Assembly (NCBI GenBank): GCA_964034945.1
Contig: OZ035962.1
Coordinates: 29,787,943-29,851,942 of the forward strand
Direction: 5' to 3'
Length of the DNA: 64,000 nt
Source of the DNA: Chrysopilus asiliformis
Taxonomy: Eukaryota > Arthropoda > Insecta > Diptera > Rhagionidae
Part shown: positions 57,812 through 64,000 of the stretch, one piece after another
How positions within the stretch are numbered: position 1 is the stretch's first letter
Layout: each line of letters begins with the position of its first letter
Notes under the pieces: model-generated
Seen by the model: only the letters and a program-made list of their open reading frames with translations
The model's database searches: none
What the model was told of the DNA's origin: nothing
Position numbers and translations under genes: made by a program

Positions 57812-59116
57812 GCATTCACTGTTGCAAGATAGTGAAGTTCTCATTCACTTTTGTAATCATAGCTGGATCGTTAAAAGTTTCCAATTGAATTGAAATTAAT
57901 TTAGTGAAATACTGAATGAACACATTGGTAAAAAGCATTAATTAAATTCCTGGTAATGAACATCTCTATCTATGATAGTTAGAGATACGTAGTAACTATT
58001 ACGGGTATCCATTGAGAACTGTACTTAAAATTACCTGACCGTGGACACCTTCGAGATATCTACAAACGTACAAATCCATATAGTGCTTCGATAAGGCAAA
58101 ATATCTCCACGGCCACATGGTTTAAATGTCGGCCACCCACTTCTTGGATTTCGTGCTGAAATCTCAGGTAGTCGATTATCGAATGGTCGAATCACTTCCT
58201 AGACGAACAATGATGCTAAAGAGAAATGAGTCAGAAGGTGGTGGTGGTTGCTCGTCGTCCTACAAACGTCGTAATAGTAACATGGTCATAGTAAGTTAGT
58301 TTGTGAGTACAGCCAGTCGTTTATCTAGTGGTGTATCTGATCTTATCTGGTATCTATTTTGTACAAGTCCTAGTTATGTGGGCTTTACATAATTGTTACC
58401 TTTTTCCTCGTTCCATTGTGCTATGCAATTCGAGCGACGTTGTAATTGCCGTTTATCCACCATTATGTTGTACGGAAGATATTGGAACAACGAGTAAATC
58501 TTAAATCCACTAAATGAAGAAGAACATCCACAATTTAACTTACATATATTCATCTGGTATGCCACATAAAAACGATGATGCATTTCACGTTTTATGCACC
58601 TTCGGCGCTTCATGATGCACTGAGATATACTTAAAAGTTATGTTTTATTCAACATAGATGGGGGAAAATCAAGAAGTAAAGGGTGAATGCGATTTAGTCG
58701 TCCGTTAAGCAAATCTACGCTAGAAGTGAAAGCAAATTCTTGAAACAATAGCGTAGATCAAGTGGCTGCTGCCGCATCTCAAGGTATAGAAAAATATTGA
58801 ATATGCAGTGGTTAAGATTATGATGCAACAAACTTCAACTTGTGTATAATTTGATAGAAAAGATGAAAGAAGTTCGGTTAACTCAATAGAAATAAGAGCG
58901 ATTTCGCAGAGCTATAAAATTGGAATATACTGGCCATGGGTTTTTATAGTGAAATTTGCATTTTCTAAGTTTGTGTCTATTTAAAAATTGTTCGATGTGA
59001 TTAGCTATTACAGAAATTTTTTTGAAAAATCAGACGTTTTCAAAACAGACTACAAATAAGTTAGAATATACGTGGGGGGTCGTCAAAACATTTTTAGAGG
59101 GGTCGCAGTCGCGAAG
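57812..59116. other. flank with one possible exon
   Basis: Between 58000 and 58300 the base composition is less AT-rich. A frame from ATG 58176 (MVESLPRRTMMLKRNE) through a Gly-Ser-rich stretch runs to ATA|GTAAGT near 58288, a consensus splice donor, with a stop two codons later. It could be the first coding exon of a host gene. The partner exon was not found. The rest is AT-rich. Confidence 0.3.
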
Positions 59117-60071
59117 TAGGGTAGACCGGGGCTAGTAGACCCACTTTTTATAATCTACTTTATAAAAGGTTTACTGTAACTATTTCAGGTGTAGTAAAGA
59201 CGTTTTTGGTTGGTTTATTCAATTGTGTTTCTTAGTCAATCTTTTATTTTGACTAATTATAAGTGTTTCAAATATTTTTTTTCAGTTTAAAAAAAGTTGT
59301 TCGATGAGTCGACTAACCCCGTGTCTGGGGCTTGTTGACTCTGTGAACGGGGTTATTTGACTCTATACTTTTTATGAGGAAAATGTGTTGGAACATATTA
59401 AAAAACTATAATAATTCTGAAAAAAATTATTCTTTAAAAAATTAATAACATTTCAGATTAACATAAATTAACACCCGATTGCGAGTGTCGTGTCGTTTTC
59501 GACAAGAGTCGTTTTACGTGTTGTTGTTAGTGTTTTTCTACCAACAACAACACATAAAACGACTCTTGTCGAAAACGACTCGACACTCACAATCGGGGTG
59601 TAAATTTCATCTAATTTAAAAAAATAAAATTAATTAACAAAAAAATATAGGTAGTTCATACCGAGTCATTTAACCCCAGTATACTGTGAGTCAACTAGCC
59701 CCAAGCCGCCATTTTATTTTTAACACACTCGTGAAAAAAAATGAAAAAGTATGGGTCAGAAAATGCTTCACTAACTTGTTAACTCATACATAAATTTTCA
59801 CTTGAAATCACTGACGAGTTCAATACAATGAAAGTGTAAGCTACAAAACAATTTAATTAACAAGAAAAAAAATTACTCACACGCTTGAAATTTCGTTTTT
59901 TCTCCTCACAGTTCGTTCCAAGAGCACTGTGGTCTAACGACGTTGGTTCACTGAGAGCTGTCAGTCGACCGAATAAACAGTCCAATTCACGCAGGTTTGT
60001 TTTCAACCGTGGTTGACTTAACCGCAATGAGTCTACTTACCCCTATAGCCAACTAAGCCCGGTCAGCCCTA
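59117..60071 (+). mobile_element. TA-flanked element, left member of an inverted pair
   Basis: The ends TAGGGTAGACCGGGG and CCCGGTCAGCCCTA are imperfect inverted repeats bounded by TA, consistent with a Tc1/mariner-type 2-bp duplication. The interior is full of GGGG(C/T)TAGTYGACTC-type motifs in both orientations and a long perfect hairpin (59472-59600). No transposase. It is the inverted partner of 60511-61466. Confidence 0.7.
59472..59600. repeat. nested palindrome in the left element
   Basis: Arms of about 57 bp, beginning CCCGATTGCGAGTGTCG and ending with the complement, enclose a loop of about 14 bases (AGTGTTTTTCTACC). Only a few mismatches separate the arms. Confidence 0.85.
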
Positions 60072-60510
60072 CGTTTTTTTTAACATATTTTTTTTATGCA
60101 ATTAAAGGAAGAAACCTAAACTTGAATAATATTTCAACAAAATCAAAGATTAATTTTAGTTTAAACAATGAATATTTCGGCTTAGGGCGCATTTATCTTA
60201 ACACGATCGATGTTGGCGACGGAGATTTCCGTTAATTTACTTAAACAAAATGCGACCGGCAGCGAATATGTTAAGGAATCTTATCTTGCGTGGTATTATT
60301 TTAAAAAAAACTTTTATAAGTAGTGCATTTTTAGAAAAAAAATTACAATTACTATAAAATTTATCGACCATAGTCGGAGTAGAGGGTCGTCGATTCTTCC
60401 ATAATTTCCAATTTGGAAACAGGGGATCTCGAAAGCAAAAAGTTGGAGAAAGCAAAAAGTTGGGACACTGTTTTAATTATGTTGTCACGATTTTTTTTTT
60501 GAACAAATAA
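60072..60510. other. spacer between the inverted elements
   Basis: About 440 bp of AT-rich sequence unrelated to the arms. I see no gene. Confidence 0.5.
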
Positions 60511-61466
60511 TAGGGCTGACCGGGGTTAGTTGGCTATAGGGGTAAGTAGACTCATTGCGGTTAAGTCAACCACGGTTGAAAACAACCCTGCGTGAATTGG
60601 ACTGTTTATTCAGTCGACTGACAGCTATCAGTGAACCAATGTCGTTAGACCACAGTGCTCTTGGAACGAACTGTGAGGGGAAAAAACGAAATTTCAAGCG
60701 TGCGAGTAATTTTTTTTCTTGTTAATTAAATTGTTTTGTAGCTTACACTTTCATTGTATTGAACTCGTCAGTGATTTCAAGTGAAAATTTATGTATGAGT
60801 TAACGAGTTAGTGGAGCATTTTCTGACCCATACTTTTTCATTTTTTCTCACGAGTGTGTTAAAAATAAAATGGCGGCTTGGGGCTAGTTGACTCACAGTA
60901 TACTGGGGTTAAATGACTCGATATGAATTACCTATATTTTTTTGTTAATTAATTTTATTTTTTTAAATTAGATGAAATTTACACCCCGATTGCGAATGTC
61001 GTGTCGTTTTCGACAAGAGTCGTTTTACGTGTTGTTGTTAGTGTTTTTCTACCAACAACAACACGTAAAACGACTCTTGTCGAAAACGACACGACACTCG
61101 CAATCGGGGTGTTAATTTATGTTAATCTTAAATGTTATTAATTTTTTAAAGAATAAATTTTTTCAGAATTAATATAGTTTTTTAATATGTTCCAACACAT
61201 TTTCCCCATAAAAAGTATAGAGTCAAATAACCCCGTTCACAGAGTCAACAAACCCCAGACACGGGGTTAGTCGACTCATAGAACAACTTTTTTTAAAATG
61301 AACAAAAATATTTAAAACACTTTTAATTAGTCAAAATAAAAGATTGACTAAGAAACACAATTGAATAAACCAACCAAAAACGTCTTTACTGCACCTGAAA
61401 TAATTACAGTAAAACTTTTATAAAGTAGATTATAAAAAGTGGGTCTACTAGTCCCGGTCTACCCTA
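60511..61466 (-). mobile_element. TA-flanked element, right member of an inverted pair
   Basis: Inverted copy of 59117-60071 with scattered substitutions (for example GTTAACG versus TTAACTC near 60800). Ends TAGGGCTGACCGGGG and CCCGGTCTACCCTA. The partial divergence suggests either two insertions or an old inverted duplication. Confidence 0.7.
60981..61112. repeat. nested palindrome in the right element
   Basis: Equivalent of 59472-59600, with arms paired to within one or two bases and the same TTTTTCTACC-type loop. It ends in the perfect pair CACCCCGATTG...CAATCGGGGTG. Confidence 0.88.
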
Positions 61467-62973
61467 CTTTTTAATCATGAAATAAAATGAACTTCGGGCA
61501 ACAATATTTTGACTTAAAATCAAATTTCAATATTTTTTTTAGTTTCATCAAAAACATTTTGACAGAATTTATGCATTTTAATTTCTCACTTGAAATCTTC
61601 AATCAAGAGCTACCCAATCCGAAGTGCTGAAAATCCTCTTAATGAATCAGTATATCTTGAATCGTCATTAAAAAATTTCAATTGCACGCTTTCTTAATTT
61701 CGATCTAATGTTAACAATACATCAACATGGTAGAAATCTTTTCCTCTTTAAATTTTAATTTTCAATACTGGCGCTATTATCGATAAACCCTTGAGATGCA
61801 TTTTAACTGCGAATGCACAAAAAGATTTCTTGCAATTTCCTCGTCTATGTTGAAAGTAAGCTATGCATCTTTGGGTAATCTACTCTACTCGATAACTAAA
61901 TTTTTTCCAACTTTATCTCACTAATCAACCGTTACGGTTGGTAAAATTTCGCTACATTTGCATAGGAAGTGAATTTTCAAAGTAGCATACTTTACAACAA
62001 GGTTTAGGTACATGATTTCCACACCGATTGAGTAAAACTTTTCTGATAGTGTAACAATTTTTGTGGATAAAGTTTTCTCAGTTTTCAGGGTTCTACTTCT
62101 AACGGCAACTTGTTCTGTAGAACAAGTTTCAATTACTTTGTGTCCTTAATGTCTGGTTTTGGTTTTCATCCACTTTTTTAGTTCGGATTGTTGTTGAATT
62201 TCGTGATGAGTGAAATATATAAGTTTACTCCTTTACCGAATTTTTCATCCAGTATTTGATATTTGATATGGAAAATTGGAAAACTTTATCATTGTCGCAG
62301 TGAAAAATCAGGTACACATTTTCCATTTTTCGGAACATTGACCTTTTCTCGAGAACTTTTTGTTTTCCCGTAATTGAAAAGTCAGAAACTATTAAACCAC
62401 TGAGAATTGATCCTTGGGTTGCGTACATGTATTTGTGTTACACGTCGTCTCTATAGGATTATCCTTTTCGTGCCAATAGCCCCTTCTCAAAAGATTTTGT
62501 GTTGTGGGTTGTTGTTTTACAGTAACTTTGCATTTCGTTGCAGGACAGGGATGGTTTCCATTTCATTTCACTTCTATTTGCTGTATTTTCGAATAGTTTT
62601 TGTAGTTGTGCGCTTTTAATCGAATAAATTGAAAAGTTTATTTTGATCCAGGTGGAGATTAATGACGGCTAATTGAAAGATAAAAACAATTAAATCTCTT
62701 GATTAATTGATATGCCATAAAAGTAATTAGTTTAAAAGTCGTTAAACTTTTACTGTTTTTAGGAAATTTTGGTAGTTATCGCCTTTAGAGTCATACCATT
62801 GCTATTTATAATCTGTTTGTGAATGATAAAATATTTTTTTATGCGGAACAGGGTTGTCGTGGATGTCTACTTCACACATTTGAAAATTCGCATTGTTTTT
62901 CCGTGTCAAACAAAAAAAACATATTTTCATCTGATTCCAAGAAATTGAGTTAGTTACTTAAAATTTTATGCTG
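61467..62973. other. AT-rich DNA without recognisable features
   Basis: About 1.5 kb. No gene, terminal repeat or array is supported. Confidence 0.35.
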
Positions 62974-63539
62974 TTTATACCCGTATGGTGAAACCAAAGG
63001 GTATATTAGATTTGCCTTACCGTTTGCAACGCCAAGATCCCGTCATCACACAAAAAATGATTTACACCAGTGTGTTTAGAATGATAAAAAAAGTTGAATT
63101 TTGCATGTCCGTCCGTCCGTCCGTCTGTGGCGCGGATTGCGGGCGCACGGATTGAGCTAGAGACTTGAAATTTTGCGCAGATCCATTTTTCGTAAAATGC
63201 AAGGCTAAGTTCGTTAATGGGCAAAAATAGACCATGAGAGTGTGGTGGGGGGGGGGGGGGGGGGGTACCCCCATACGAATGAAAATGTTTTTTGTAAATA
63301 TCTCAAAAACGGTGCATCTTATCAAAAAAATGCAAGAACAAAAGTTATTTAAGATATGATTCTACATAAAACTCCCGTACATCAAAATCCGATTGGAATA
63401 AATTTTAAAAAATATTATTGGAAAGTTTGACTTCAAAGTGGAATTTTGGTACAACTGTTCGAATTTTGATACGAATATCACCATACGGGTTTTCAATAAT
63501 TGCCAAATTGGCAATTATAGCTTTTGTTATGTTTTTTTT
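62974..63539 (+). mobile_element. INE-1-like (Helentron-associated) element, complete
   Basis: Same layout as 41875-42449. It has a very short GTCC core (63107-63128), an expanded G run of about 18 followed by TACCCCC (63243-63269), the 3' subterminal repeat TCACCATACGGGT and the hairpin AATTGCC-AAATT-GGCAATT. Confidence 0.75.
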
Positions 63540-63823
63540 ATAAAGTTGAAAGCCGATTACGTTAATATTATTGCTCCTTATTAGTATTAGTTATTTTTTA
63601 TCCACGACTTTTCAACTTTTAAATTTAGTTCAGAACATTCGCTTTCTTTACTTCCAAACAAATTTAGTTTTTTTTTAATTATCTCGAATATGGATCATTT
63701 TATCCAATATCATTTCATTTTAGTTTTCCAAACATTAATGAAATATACAATCATCCGTCGATTTAATTTTCCGGTTTGTTGAAAAACAATACTGGCAAGT
63801 GATGGAACTCCCACTACAAACAT
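63540..63823. other. AT-rich DNA without recognisable features
   Basis: Nothing supported. Confidence 0.4.
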
Positions 63824-64000
63824 TTCAAAAATATCAGTTGTGATACAACTTTCACAAAACATTCCCCTGCAATATTTAGTTTCGGGAAAAAATGTGTAGA
63901 TAATATTATTTCAAATATTTTGAGTACCGTTAAAGGCAAAAATTCATAAGCATTTTATCATGATAGCGCATAGTTTTCGAGAAATTTTCAAAAACTCAAT
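63824..64000 (-). mobile_element. Helentron-like element, family 3, cut by the window edge
   Basis: The minus-strand 3' end (TGATATTTTT, a diverged TTGTG...CACAA stem and GCAGGGGAATG) is followed by AATATTGCAG-side sequence, ACGGTACTCAAAATATTTGA and AAAATTTCTCGAAAACT, in the order of the other family-3 copies. Confidence 0.55.

Overview
The window is AT-rich (roughly 70% A+T by eye) animal nuclear DNA. It has short possible introns, no operons and no bacterial features. The transposons point to an insect. One repeated family looks like the Drosophila INE-1/DINE-1 (Helentron-associated) elements, which hints at Diptera; this is inference, not proof. Most of the sequence is transposable elements, many nested, separated by AT-rich DNA without recognisable genes. 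No tRNA, rRNA or CRISPR array was found.

Layout. 0.5-1.2 kb: fragments of an INE-1-like element with a 198-bp-period tandem duplication. 2.9-3.6 kb: a TIR MITE carrying a 309-bp canonical Helitron. 5.5-7.05 kb: a repeat followed by two MITEs. 7.2-10.35 kb: a tandem duplication of an intronless gene for a roughly 256-residue predicted type I membrane glycoprotein of unknown family; these are the best host-gene candidates. 12.4-20.5 kb: more INE-1-like and Helentron-like elements, one interrupted by a hAT MITE with a perfect 8-bp target duplication and by a second TIR element. 22.9-26.0 kb: a 492-bp TIR element and the 3' end of a non-LTR retrotransposon. 26.9-40.1 kb: three copies of one Helentron-like element (a fourth is at 15.7 kb) whose tetranucleotide core has grown to 0.37, 1.54 and 3.58 kb. 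38.18-41.53 kb: a PIF/Harbinger element with a Myb/SANT-like ORF and transposase remnants. It is split by a TIR element that is itself split by one of those Helentron-like copies. 42.5-43.9 kb: a TIR-bounded unit containing a two-exon ORF. 49.47-57.81 kb: a Ty3/gypsy LTR retrotransposon with LTRs that look identical and an internal pol deletion. 59.1-61.5 kb: two roughly 955-bp TA-flanked elements in inverted orientation forming a large palindrome. 62.97 kb to the end: further INE-1-like and Helentron-like copies.

The strongest candidates for something undescribed are (i) the family of rolling-circle-type elements whose GTCN cores are becoming satellite DNA, (ii) the duplicated orphan membrane-glycoprotein genes, (iii) the two-exon ORF inside a terminal-inverted-repeat unit, and (iv) the recently inserted LTR element that lacks protease active site, reverse transcriptase and RNase H.
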